Shown: piece after piece, positions 12,861 to 24,094 of the stretch
Numbering within the stretch: position 1 is the stretch's first letter
Layout of the letters: each line of letters opens with the position of its first letter
Assembly (NCBI GenBank): GCA_022747635.1
Contig: JAKTNV010000004.1
Location: 25,259,179 to 25,323,178 of the forward strand
Source of the DNA: Hetaerina americana
Lineage: Eukaryota > Arthropoda > Insecta > Odonata > Calopterygidae
Length of the DNA stretch: 64,000 nucleotides
Reading direction: 5' to 3'
The notes under the pieces: generated by a model
What the model was told of the DNA's origin: nothing
What the model saw: only the letters and a program-made list of their open reading frames with translations
Database searches by the model: none
Position numbers and translations under genes: made by a program

Positions 12861-13417
12861 TGTTCAACTTTTCTCTTTATTTTAAGAATGCTATTGTTGA
12901 TCACAAGTGTCCTGGACAAGAGTGAAAATTTTTATTACACAGGAGTACCATGGAGAATGTCGGAAATGGTTTCATGAACTTCTGATGTATTTTTGACTGG
13001 TAAAGTTGGGACTGTCCATAGTGACTATTTTGTTGCACTGATGGAATTTGTGATGGACGTAAATGCAATAACTACAGTGCATGTTTCATTTGCTGCAGTT
13101 TTACCGATTTTTGCCTTCACTTTCATATACTGTTTACCATTTATTAAAATGTGTAACTAATGAGCGGCGGGCAATTGTCTTCTTCGTGAACTTGTGTCTA
13201 TTGTTATTAAGTTCTCATTTCTAATTGCCTCCTTGCCTATAACTCTTTCAAATGCATTAATTTTTTACAGTAACAAATTTTTTGATTTGCTGTGTGGTTT
13301 GGTTGTGTGCTCAGTGTGCCTGTATTCAAAATGATACTTTATTGTTTCGATCTTGGTTTCAAACTGGTTTCAGGAGAATTAATGTTCATTTTAATCATGT
13401 TCTTGTGGAGGAATAAA
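12861..13417 (+). other. Probable LRRFIP 3' UTR
   Basis: Sequence downstream of the TGA is AT-rich and non-coding. The first clear AATAAA is at 13412-13417, which would give a 3' UTR of about 550-580 bases. The end point is inferred from that hexamer only. Confidence 0.4.
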
Positions 13418-13419
13418 TA

Positions 13420-14550
13420 ACTGAGCTTTCATGTAATGAAATTGGATGTAGAAAATTGTTTGAATTTTCACCCTGGTAAACATGATACTGTGAATCCAGA
13501 TATTCTGTGGTTGTATTACTTGAGAGTTTTATACTCTCAGAATTGCACAGTTTTATATATGCATTAATCACATTTATGCTTAGCTTTATAATTTGACATA
13601 TAGATGTCAAATTTATATCTATTGCAATGTGCATGCATCTTGCAATAGAGTACCTAATTCAATAGACCATGACTTAACAATGGATTTTGGTTGGTATGGT
13701 TATCCTGAAATTATTTTTGTAATACTCCTTCGTTAATGCCAACATGACTCATCTTCAGAAGTGCCTGACCATGGAAACTATTTCTAAGCCATTTATAAAG
13801 GGTATCTTGTAATTGCTGCTGATTCACAATAGTAGCATGTTTGTATTCGCATTCAGGTGGTACCTTAATGCTTCATATGGACTGTGGATGAAGCTGTGGT
13901 TGTGGTGGAAATGAATTGTGGAGAGCAGGAATCAAGGGAAAGGAAGGAGATTTAAAAGACTATGGAAACTAATGTGATCTAGTAATGTGTTTCTGAGTGT
14001 ACAGATTGTTATATAGTTTAAAACGACAGCATCTTGGATAATGCTTTTTCTTCAATCCACATGCTCCAGATTTAACCCTTGGAAAATATTTATTATGCAT
14101 TGATTTCCTTGCATACGATGGAACTGTGAGATGTCATAAAAACTTTACAAAAACCATACTGTTTTAATTTTCTTAACCCTATATAAGCATAAGTGAATTC
14201 ATACTTTATAGATATCAAGCAGTAATTGTAATAGAAAAATGTAGTAGTAGTCTGAAGTGTCTAAGACCTGAAGCTGGTAGACTTCCATAAATGATTATAC
14301 TTATTTGTGGAAAGCTGATAAACAGTGCTAATACAGCAGCTCTTTGGTAAGTATTTTGAGGGGACTTTCAATTCCTTTTTCAAATTCCATGCACAATACC
14401 TTTTCTGTGATTGTAGTTCAGGTTCTTCTAATTCCTCTCCTAATTCTGGTTGAACATCGTGGTATGTATACATGCACTTAGTATTTCTTAGCAAAATGAC
14501 CTTGGCACATATCCATCAAGTACCGTAAATTGTTACTTTTGGAGGACTAA
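13420..14550. other. Intergenic stretch, nothing recognised
   Basis: AT-rich; no exon-like signal, repeat head or RNA gene was seen on either strand. Confidence 0.5.
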
Positions 14551-14559
14551 TCTGACATT

Positions 14560-16060
14560 AATTTACATCTAATCAGAAAAAATCATTTATTCATCCTTGC
14601 CTCTCCCCTTTCAGAACCAAACTGATGATCTCCTAAGTAAATATTTGCTCTCTTCTCCATTTTCTTATTGATGATCCTAAGAATTTATATGACTGTTATA
14701 TCAAACTTATTGTTCTCTAGTCTGTGTACATGGCTGCCTATTCCTTTTTTGGAATGGAAACTAACATCTTTCATATTCTTCCTCATAAATGCCATTAATT
14801 GACCCCTATAGAACACTTCCTAAACCCTTAAGTAGTTCTGTGGGAATTTTATCTACCCTCATGGCTTTATTTGATTTCAATTGCCTTACTGCCCTTCCTG
14901 TGATATGTTGTTGTCAAGTGTGCCTGGACCTAGGCCATCCCCATCTACATAAACATCTCTATCTATATTTAAACCTTGACTAATGTCTTTAGGTTACTCT
15001 ACGCATTCCTTCCATCCCTCTTGAATTTTCCCTGGTCAATTAATTTTCCTGCTGTATCACTAATCATATGTACTTTTTCTCTTAATACTTCTTGATGGTT
15101 CTTTCACCTTTCTTTACAGTGCACCTATTTACCCCTTCCCTTGTAACCTCTCCATAGCATTGCACTGCATCTTGCATGGCTCCTTTCATCCTAACAGTGT
15201 ATCATCTCAAGTTTATTTGATCTCTTTGTAATTCCTTCTTTTTAATTTTGTGATTACATCCATTTACTTACCTCATATATCCTCCCAATCATCTCGTACA
15301 TGTAATCCATGATTTCCCTATTCTTTTCCTATTAACTGTTCTTATATGTATGTTCATGGCATGACATCCTGTTTTGATATGTTCCCATCTTTCATGAAAT
15401 GTTTTCTTCTCCGTCACTCATAATTTTCTCTCAATCCTCCTGGTACTCCTTCCTTTTCATTCCACTTATATCCTCTACACTCCATATACCCATCCATCTT
15501 CCCTATTTAATCCTCTTGAATCTGACTTCACACTTCATTAGTACTAAATTATAATCTGAATCAGCTTATGCCACCATAAAGTTGTTTGAATTGATCATGC
15601 TGTTCCTAATCTGTGCCGAACTATAATTTAATGTAACTAATATCTCTCTAACTCCAGGAATTTCCTATGAATACCAATGGCTATTATGTTTAGACTAAAT
15701 TCTGACCCCTGCATTACTCTGCTGCTTTCTTCCTATGGTAGTTCCTTGTTCCTAAACCGTAGTCACATACCTTATTATCTTTCCTGATGCCCACTCACAT
15801 TCCAATTCTCTATCACTATAAAATGTTTCCTTCTTGGAACACCTGCCTCTAATTGATCATTTATACTGCGAACTTATTCCTCCCTATGTTTTATTGTTGG
15901 CATCTATAACTGAACAATGCTAAGTTTGTTGGTTCAGCTTTTACATCTGCTAATAATTTTCCAATAATCCCCTCTATCCTTCCATATTACAAGAAATATT
16001 AATATTTACTCTCTCCATCTCCTGCTTTATATTTTCTAATTTCCTTTTCCTCAATTTTGT
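14560..16060 (-). pseudogene. RTE-like LINE remnant, endonuclease and start of reverse transcriptase
   Basis: The plus strand is C/T-rich because a purine-rich LINE lies on the minus strand. Reading minus from 16060 there are an endonuclease-like block (VKAEPTNLA, then a degenerate I-x-x-WNV), an SDSDYN-like block preceding LVLMKCE, and a linker rich in Lys and Arg. RT-like pieces follow (KSNKAxxVDKIPTELLKGLG, then IPKK, then GDHQFGSERG). Many stops and frame changes make it non-functional. It is homologous to the endonuclease/linker of the copy at 50.2-51.0 kb; both contain, in the linker, the nucleotide run AACAGTTAATAGGAAAAGAA or a close variant. The 3' half of the RT is absent. Confidence 0.6.
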
Positions 16061-16069
16061 CCTAACATG

Positions 16070-16540
16070 TTAAGTCCCTATTCTAACTGAATCAGTCCTT
16101 TTCTGAGCTGCTGTTGTCAATTTCGCTTTGCCAGAGTTAATGGCGATGGCCACCTCTCCGACTGGTAGGCCTGAGACGTGGCTTAGTGGGCTGAATCCAA
16201 TAGCTTTAGAACTCATATCTATCTCATAGATCTCTGATCTATGTCTGTCATAGTAGCATGGAGTATTCAATTGATGTGGTTTCCCTTTGCTTTCCTTAAT
16301 AGTGTTTTTGATGTGACAACATCACTCATACGGTTGCCCCACTGACAGTTGATGACTTGGCAGCCACCTTGCTGAGGAACAGGTGGCTTCAATCCTTCAA
16401 CCTATCTGGTGACCCTACCTGGAGCAAGTTTCATTGCTCCCACCAATACTGTCTGAGAGGTCATCAGAATGCACAAGCCATAGTATCACATCAAGATTGT
16501 TGTTCATGAGGAAGGAAAACAGCTTTGATACCTATCGAAT
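16070..16540 (-). repeat. Probable 5' region of the same LINE family
   Basis: Directly upstream (minus sense) of the LINE remnant. About 110 bp of it (16398-16510) is repeated at 27441-27560 in the same orientation, with shared blocks such as TGACCCTACC.GGAGCAAGTTTC and a CATG-TATCAC-TT.AG block. Position and recurrence suggest a LINE 5' segment, but it could be an independent repeat. A 66-residue minus-strand frame at 16070-16270 is unrecognised. Confidence 0.4.
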
Positions 16541-16559
16541 GAATGTTTTCTGTAATGAG

Positions 16560-17435
16560 TCTGGTGAATATTTCAGGCTTAATATGGTGGGACACCTGAT
16601 AAGCATTTCGATTTTTGTTTCAAAATATCCCGTATGACTATAATCCTCTGTTTATTCATATATCAAATTTGACGTTGAATTATGGCAGAAATATAGATAT
16701 GATACATACATTTTTGGCATGCAATACGTTTTTGGCATGTTTGCCAGCAGTTTCTCCTTAAATGGATGTGGATATGACATATTTTATTGTTTTGTATTAA
16801 AAGTCATTGTATGAATGATTGATTATTTAATTACTTAATAATTTAAAACAAATATCTTTTCTGAATAATTTTTTTAAGCTCTGATTGAAGTTCACTGAAA
16901 GATAAACAGGGTGAACTCCTTTAAGCTAAAGGAAATTTAATATGAACTCTAGTAAAAGCATGGGTGAATTCTTACCTTTAGTTTTATATGCCAATGAAAG
17001 ACCTGTATCATAAGAAATCCAAATATGTATTGTATGCACACATTGAAGTTACAAGTATTGAATGTTTGTTGTTTCTTGAGTGTTAGTTGCACGTATCCCC
17101 AACTCTGTGCAGATGGGCTTATACTCTGTCGAAAAAGTGTTTGATTTCGGCATTAAAATCTAGTAATATCTTAGACTCGGCTTTTAAGTCTGTTAAAATT
17201 TTACAGCTAACACTAAAAAATAGGCATTGTTGAAAGTCAATGGTTGTCATTGAATTTTCATGGTTTTTTATAGCTAATGTAGCACTTTTTTAAAGTATTT
17301 AAAAAATTTTTGGCAATAAATTGAGCCATCGTTTAGGTTAAATTCTAGTCCCGATTTAAGTTTAAATTTTAACTATTTTCACAAGGGGTCAGTAGTCAAT
17401 CAATCTCAGGGCAATCAGAAATCTTACTGTAGATA
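16560..17435. other. AT-rich stretch, nothing recognised
   Basis: No coding, RNA or repeat signal that I can support. Confidence 0.45.
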
Positions 17436-17705
17436 AAAAAAACAGTAATCCACCCGAAGGTCGATTTGGTAGGTGATGGTAGAGTTCACCCAGTACTAAG
17501 CCCAATGGTGAGTGAAATTCACACATCAGGGTAGGGGGGGCAGCTCCGTTCCCTGTGCCAGCTATGGTTTCCCAGAAAGACCTGGTAGCCGAAAAATCAC
17601 AGCTTGGGTGAAACTGCAGGTGCCCAGAGAGGCTTGTTCTGGACTCGAACGCGGGCGCTTCCGTCAGTATTCCGACACTTAACCCCTGGACTACTGTGAC
17701 TCCCC
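17436..17705 (-). repeat. tRNA-derived SINE family A, copy 1
   Basis: On the minus strand the head carries an A-box-like AGTCCAGGGGTTAAG (plus 17678-17692) and a B-box-like CGCGTTCGAGTCC (plus 17641-17653). A body follows with TTTCACCCAAGCTG and GATTTTTCGGCTACCAGGTC, and the 3' end reads GGTGGATTACTGTTTTTTT. The same body and 3' end recur at 49366-49630, and the 3' end alone at 37245-37305, all on the minus strand. This is the best-preserved head of the three. Confidence 0.75.
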
Positions 17706-18467
17706 TTATTGTGAATATAAAACCAATTTCATAAATTATGAGGTTACATATTCACCTCCTTGTGAATATTGGATGGAATGAAGAATAGTTTATTTCAATG
17801 TAGGGTATGGTATTCAGTGTGGCATCAGACAGAGCTTTGAAGTTTAGCAGTGGTTAGGGCCTTAGAACAACCTACGTTGACTAATACACTACTTTTATGA
17901 ATCGGAAGTATATGCTACACAATTTGGCATATTAATACATGGAAAAATATGTGGGATGATCAAAATATTAAAAGCAATTAGCAATTTAAATATGTAAAAA
18001 TTTAAAAATTTCATTCGCTCTTCATTAGTCTTTCACCTACGTGCATCATTTTAATGTGTTTATCTTACTTTTATGGTATTACATTTCCAATCAGGCTATT
18101 TTTATGTTTTTAGTATGTTTGAAAATATTATTTTTCCTTGAATTTGTGTTGCAAAAGACAACAATTTATTATCACCGCTGAAAAGGTAGAGTTCATATCA
18201 TTTAGACACACATGGTAATTTGAATTCGCGGGACTTGGTTTTTCAATATAAATTGTTTTGCTTTTATTACTTGTTTCATTTATAGTTCACCAGATGGCAA
18301 TGCAGTAGAGGTTGTCAGATTTGTTATCAGGGGGCGTCAAACGTATGATACCCTCTCGCATTTGATTTGAACATTTACACAAGCTTTTTGAAATTGTCAT
18401 TTTGAAGAAGCATGTTATATACACTAGAGTGCCGTTCACGAAAAATTTTTGCGCGTACATAGTGAAG
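17706..18467. other. Region upstream of candidate gene 2
   Basis: AT-rich, becoming slightly CpG-richer after 18230. No TATA/Inr arrangement is convincing. It would contain the promoter and 5' UTR if the exon at 18468 is real. Confidence 0.3.
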
Positions 18468-18491
18468 ATGTTTTCAAACTTAGCGTTTGAG
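18468..18491 (+). CDS. Candidate first coding exon of an unrecognised gene
   Basis: ATG with A at -3 (GTGAAGATG) opens an 8-codon reading MFSNLAFE ending exactly at a consensus donor, GAG|GTAAGT. The phase is 0, matching the exon at 19625. No ATG lies upstream in the same frame within the open stretch. I do not recognise the protein. The call rests on the strong donor and on phase agreement with the next exon. Confidence 0.45.
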
Positions 18492-19624
18492 GTAAGTTCA
18501 TGCAGATAATGCCGTCACGGTACGGGTGACGGTATTTATGTTACATTTTAATATACATTGTCTCATGAAGAAATGGTGGATCAAACCCCAAAAATAACTT
18601 TTAAGTTTGGAAATTGATTTGAGCTACCAAATCCTGTGGAATTCTAACATTTCACGCGTCTTTCTGTGATGTTTTGTGGTCGTTTTGGTCCTTGACCGGG
18701 ATGTTTGAATTTGTTATAGAATATTTTTTATGTGAATGTGAGCTTGATATTTGTTGTAAAATGATGCGCACTTGAGACGCAATGCCTAGATTTCATTAGT
18801 AAAGCGTAGTAACTGAGGTGGAATATATTTTTACTTGCAATACACCAAGTTGCATTGGCAACCAGGATCATTTTCCTGTCCGGGAATGTCTTTCGTTTAC
18901 AATTTTACATACAGACATAGTGGCTTTCTAAGGGTTGTTGGCGCTCTCGAAAGGGCTTTCCGCACTGGAATGCGTTTCTTAAATGATCATAGTGAACATG
19001 CAAGTTAATTGGAATAGCCCTTATCAGATTTGTAAAGCCAAGCAGTTCCCGTTTAAAGCGGAAATTTTCCCTATGTTAGCGTATCATGCTAGTCACATCT
19101 TAAACTCTCAGTTTTGGTGACTCTCTCGGATGTCTTTGAAATATTATTTTATAAATGACAATTAACTGACACTTGTGTTTATGTTGAGACCCCGTGAAGT
19201 CGATCGTTCTTAGCGGTAATGAATTAATTTCAGCGCCATGAGGTTTTTTTCTCCAGTTTTAAATGAAAGTTCTGTTGCATCAACCGGTATGGGATGTCAA
19301 AGCGCTCTATCATTTTCAAAAGGGAAAGATATGCACCACTTTATACTGTTAGTTTTTATTTACGAGGAAAAAGACGTTCACTTAGATATACGTTCGCTTA
19401 GATATAGCATTATGATAATTTATAAGTAATCGTTTTATTTCTTAGTGTGGTTGATTGGTGGAAACTAATATTTTATTTTGTAATGAATTTAGAATGGTGA
19501 AGTATTTATCCATAACAATTATAAATTAGTGGTGAAGAAATACCATGCCGTGAGTATTATTTGCATTGGATTTATTTAAAAATTGAAACGACTAATTATA
19601 ATCTATGTATTCTATTTTCAACAG

Positions 19625-19708
19625 GGTGAAAATAACCTTGGTACCAAATTATCCTCCCAACTCCCATCAAATCATTTGAAGTTGACATCTGAGGTGGAGG
19701 CATCGAAG
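19625..19708 (+). CDS. Candidate second coding exon of an unrecognised gene
   Basis: 84 bases (28 codons) lie between an acceptor (TTTTCAACAG, ending 19624) and a strong donor AAG|GTAAGT. The phase-0 reading begins GENNLGTKLSSQLPSNH and ends TSEVEASK, continuous in phase with MFSNLAFE. It is hydrophilic with ordinary amino-acid composition. Both splice sites are near consensus, which is unusual for chance in this AT-rich sequence. The family is unknown; the rest of the gene would lie downstream, possibly beyond long introns. Confidence 0.5.
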
Positions 19709-20680
19709 GTAAGTGTGCCAGTATTTTTTGTGTGCGTAGGTATGCTTTTATGAAATAATAATGAGTAAGTTTTAAATATTTTCATGAGCTATGAAGGATT
19801 TTTGCAATATGAAATGACAGAAAAATGTTAGTCGGCCAGCCGCTGTCTTTTCTTTCTGCATGAATGTTGTCAGACAAATTTTGGACAGTTCTGAAACGGA
19901 AGTAATATTTATCATTTAGTGAATACCAAGGAATAAAGTTAATGTCATAATAAGATGAAAATGAGTGAGAATAAGATAAGTAGTTATGTGTACTGTTCTT
20001 CTTAGTGTGTTAGAATTGCTTCCACCTACCAGTTAAGAAATTTTCCTTTTTTCTTGGATAGCGGTAATCCTGGGAAAACAGTCTCTCTTCTTTTATTCTC
20101 TTTTCCAAGACCTTTTCAACAGAATTGAGACATTTTGGTAGAGAACTTAATATGGATGTATCGTTTTGATTCTTTAGTGAAAAAACTGTCCAAAAAAGGG
20201 CAACCCACATTTTGAAGCAAAATTTCAAAACGAATCAGGAAACAGTAGTTCTAGATATAAGAAGTATTTATTTAGTTTTCAATATCTTAATTTAGGCTCT
20301 TTCCCCCTGTAAATTTTAGACAGGAGAAATATTCCTGGCAACTTTCAAATTTGTGATCATAGATTAACTGGTTGGTGTATTACTGTTGCTTATTGTGCTA
20401 GTAACCAACATGTTAAAAAAAGTTCTTTTGTGCCATGCGATTTTAAGATATTATGGTGTGTACATTTCATCATAATGTTATGGCACAATGAACGGAATTC
20501 TGTGAAAATATTGGTGATTTGATTTATTCTAAACATTCAGCTTAGGTGACAGTTGATCTGTAAAATAAAGCAACTAATTTGATTTGAGTGTGCTGGATAG
20601 TTCACTGTTCTTGAAAACAGGCGGTGAAATTTTCCTTTGGTTAGATACGTCATGAACTCTTTGTTTTTGTAATGACACAG

Positions 20681-20782
20681 AATTTAACTGAGAAATCCCA
20701 AATTGCATTCAATTTAGCCCAGAATAGCTTTCAGGCAATGGGGAAGCTTGTTTCCTCCTTCAGCTTCAGCTATGAACTAATG
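20681..20782 (+). CDS. Possible third exon of the unrecognised gene
   Basis: After GACACAG (acceptor ending 20680) 34 codons are open in phase 0, beginning NLTEKSQIAFNLAQNSFQ, and run to ATG|GTAATC, a mediocre donor. The phase would continue from 19708. An open stretch of this length can occur by chance, so this is tentative. Confidence 0.25.
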
Positions 20783-21154
20783 GTAATCACTTTCTGATTG
20801 AAAAGTAGTAGTTTTTCAGTTTCGGCAGAAAACTAATTGGTAAGGTGCTCGCAATTATTTACTGGTACAATAATTTGTTCATTATATGCCAAATTTATAG
20901 CCAAATGGCCTGAATAAGCAAACTTAATGTATGATTTCAGGGTTTCTAATTGAATTGTGATTATATTAGTCAACCCATTGGTGGATTTTTCTATTTAAAG
21001 ATAATTCACTCAAAATTAAGACCCATGATGTATGAAATTCATGCATGCAGACTGTTAAGGCCATTTCATTTCCCTATGCCACCATTTCGTTTTCCTAGAA
21101 GTTTCTATCAGCACTTCAATCATACCACTTGGATTTAATAAGAGATTTTCCGAA

Positions 21155-21236
21155 GGTATCACCCAGGATTTGAATCTGAGAACTCTCTGTTCAGCGGTCA
21201 ATTGATTTATCCACTTAGCTACCAATGGCCTCGTAA
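21155..21236 (-). repeat. tRNA-like SINE head (minus strand)
   Basis: The minus strand reads an A-box-like TAGCTAAGTGGATAAAT (plus 21209-21225) and a B-box-like AGATTCAAATCCTGGG (plus 21163-21178) at normal tRNA spacing. It is not a functional tRNA because the acceptor stem does not close. The body would extend towards lower coordinates but was not delimited. Confidence 0.5.
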
Positions 21237-21843
21237 ATTTCCAGAGAAATATTTATTGAAATTTGTTATCTTCTTGATGAAAATAACATGCAGTAATATT
21301 TTATTTTTATAAAATACAGAGTGATTTACTTGGCCGTTTCAACTTTTGTTTTATTCGGAATTCAAAGCGTCACTGTGTTATTATCATAATAAATCATGGT
21401 ATCATAACAAGCGTTCATAATCTATAAGATGCCTAGAGTGAAGACAGAGGTGGATAGACAGGCTTTGGGCTGACCAACTGTGATGATGATGCCTATGATA
21501 ACTGAAGAACTTGAGGTCTCATAATTCGCAAAATGTTCATCTATTTAATGCTGAACTGCCCACTGAGCTGGCTTAAGATAGAACACATCACTTTCTCATC
21601 ATTTTTCTCTTCAATATATTTACCACATAGATATTTTGTGTGCTTTGGAAGCAAGTGTCGTTCAAATTACGTACGTTTTCAGGATTCGGCCTCTGAAGGA
21701 ACCGATGTAGGATAAAATGTTTGGTGATCAAAGTGAGCTCAGATAATGGGGTGGCTACTGTAATTAAGTCAGGTTAGGAGGTAGTGAGGAGGAGTATACA
21801 TAGTCAAACACTTATCAGAGCAAACAATTATCATAGTACATCA

Positions 21844-22148
21844 GTAGTAGTAGTATTTAGGGGAGGCAACCGACAGCTAATGTCATTTGCACCATTAGGG
21901 ATGGACAGGAAAGGGTGAAGGGTGGAGATAAACCAGGCGTTGGCATTAGCCTACTCTTAACGAAAGGCGCCATGGGATCCGCAGTTTAACATCCCATCCT
22001 ATGGTTGGCGTACTCACTTAAAGTGCCCTCCACAAAGCACCTCAAGTAGTAATCGAGATACCACTGAAAAATATTCGATGCTGCCGGAATTGGAACCTGG
22101 GCCCTCTGGGTGGGCCAGTAGGATAGCCACCGCACCATCTCCATCCTC
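21844..22148 (-). repeat. SINE family B, full-length copy with target duplication
   Basis: About 305 bp flanked by a perfect 13-bp direct repeat, TCATAGTACATCA, at 21831-21843 and 22149-22161. On the minus strand the element starts with a tRNA-like head (A-box-like GGTGCGGTGGCTATCC, B-box-like CAGGTTCCAATTCCGG). The body is shared with the copy at 2608-2845, and the tail is a short TAC repeat. The intact duplication suggests a fairly recent insertion. The open frame on the minus strand across it is not a gene. Confidence 0.85.
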
Positions 22149-22161
22149 TCATAGTACATCA

Positions 22162-22749
22162 CATACAATATACCATACCATATCATATCTAAAAACATCA
22201 ATTGCAAAAAAATTGAATTTTTACTGCAACATCCACTTTCTGCCTCTCAATTAGCAGTTTTTTCAGAATCACATGTTTTGAAGTAAATACATTGTTTAAA
22301 TATAATATTGGATGATATTCAAACTAATTTTGATTTGGTTTTTGTTTGTAAATTGTTATTAACATGGTTTATAATTAAATGTGTTTAGATGTTTAACTCA
22401 TGATGAGAATTATCACTGAAATGTTTATTAGCCAACTACCGGCCTGTGTGCCAATAGAGCATACTAAAGAAACACACTGAAAATGGTAATGATAAGCAGT
22501 AGTAATAATCAAATTCTTTCAAAATTAATTAGCTGTTAGAGTTTAGGAAAATATTCTGCATAACTATGCTGATACTGACAATTTTGACTATAAGTTATAA
22601 TATAATGGAAAATAACTTAAATTAATATTACTAGACCATTAATCGAAATAAATTCTTGAAACACCTAGTTGTTATTCGATGGTGTATGCTTGAAGTATTT
22701 ATAAATATTTTTTCCCCTTGGAGACAGCATATGTGGTAACTACATCAAT
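22162..22749. other. AT-rich stretch, nothing recognised
   Basis: No feature supported on either strand. Confidence 0.45.
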
Positions 22750-24090
22750 ATGTATAAAAATGAAAAAATACTGATTTATGTAGCATTGATGAGGGATAAA
22801 TTTAGCCAAATGATTTCATCAAATTTTAGTTCCCTTCCAAAAAATGGAAAGGCAGCCATACAGAAGGTCTATGGAACACTAAGTTTGATTTCATGTGTAG
22901 CTAAAATGGCACTTATGATCATTGATAAGATATAAGGGCAAACGGTTATTTTATTAGGTAGATAAAGGAATGATCCAATTAGGTTCAGAAAGGAGGGAGG
23001 TATCTGTGGTGCCATAGCAGTAATGAGATCACTAATGGAAAGGAACATAGAATGCAATCAGGATCTGTCATAGATTTTGAGAAGGCATTTGATAGCGTGA
23101 ATTGGGTAGAATAAATTATGTATTACAGAATGCAGGAGTGGATTGGAGGGGAATTATCCATAGCTTTTATGTTTGTCAGACAGCTCAGATGCATGCAGTG
23201 AATGTTGCTCCGATGCATTGTATGCAGATGTGGGTTGGGGTGGTCGGGAAGAGCGGTAAAACACGAAAGTCCATTATTACCCATGCTGTATAACTTAAAT
23301 GTAGTGGAAATGGTAAAAATAGTATGTGAAGAACCAGAGATAAGAATTAATGCCATTGGGGAGTTCATGAAATCAGTAAGGTTTGCCAATGACCAAGCTT
23401 TAGCTTTGACAGTCAGCCAATGGTTTGCAGTTGTTGTTGGGTATATAAGAAAATCAGTGTGATAGGTATACGATAAGAATTATTGTAAGTGAAACAAAGG
23501 AAGAAAAGTTACGAAATATGAAAGCTGTGTTGTATCTTAGAATAGAAGGTGAAAAACACAGGTGAAACAGTTCATGTGTGGAAATGCAGGGGACCAAGAT
23601 GGTCGCAGTAGTGGGGATCTAAGATGAACTGCATTAGGCAAAGAAGCTAGGAGGAGGGAAATGATGACTGTGACATTGATAAGAAATTACCAGTGAAAAA
23701 TTTGGTATGTAGTGTGTTTTTGTACGGCTGGGAAACTTGGTCTTTGAAGCAAGATGATAGGTGTAGATTAAATTCCTTTGAAATGTGGTTCTGTTGAAGA
23801 TGGAAAAGGTAAAATGGTCAGAAAGGAAATCAAACAAAGGAGCATTAGACATGGAGGGGGAGAGGGGATTGTTGGGAAAAATCAAAATTAGGCGGGAAAG
23901 ATGTTTACAGAATATTTGATTGGTTATGGTATGCTGAAGACTGTAATAGAGAGGAGGACTTCAGGCAGGCGAGGTAGGAGTAGGATAAGGATAGGGATGT
24001 TTGATGGAATGAAGTGAGATAGAATGTGTGCATAATGGAAAAAAAGTTAATTGTAATGGTTTGTATCAGGTTTTGTATCTGTAGGCTAGG
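22750..24090 (+). pseudogene. RTE-like LINE remnant, reverse transcriptase to 3' end
   Basis: Spread over several frames are the pieces of a non-LTR reverse transcriptase. They run in order: IPKK-like SSLPKNGKA, an LISC-like block, FRKEGGxCGAIAVMRSLMER, motif A DFEKAFDSVNW (23072-23104), an LSPLLYNL-like block, motif C RFANDQALAL (about 23379-23408, where the family has FADD), SETKEEKLR, and the C-terminal WETWSLKQDDR...FEMWFCWRWKR and RxGMFDxMK-like blocks. Each frame is broken by stops, and the catalytic Asp pair reads AND. The element lacks the endonuclease and is dead. It is homologous to the copies at 50.2 and 58.6 kb. Confidence 0.7.
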
Positions 24091-24094
24091 TTAA

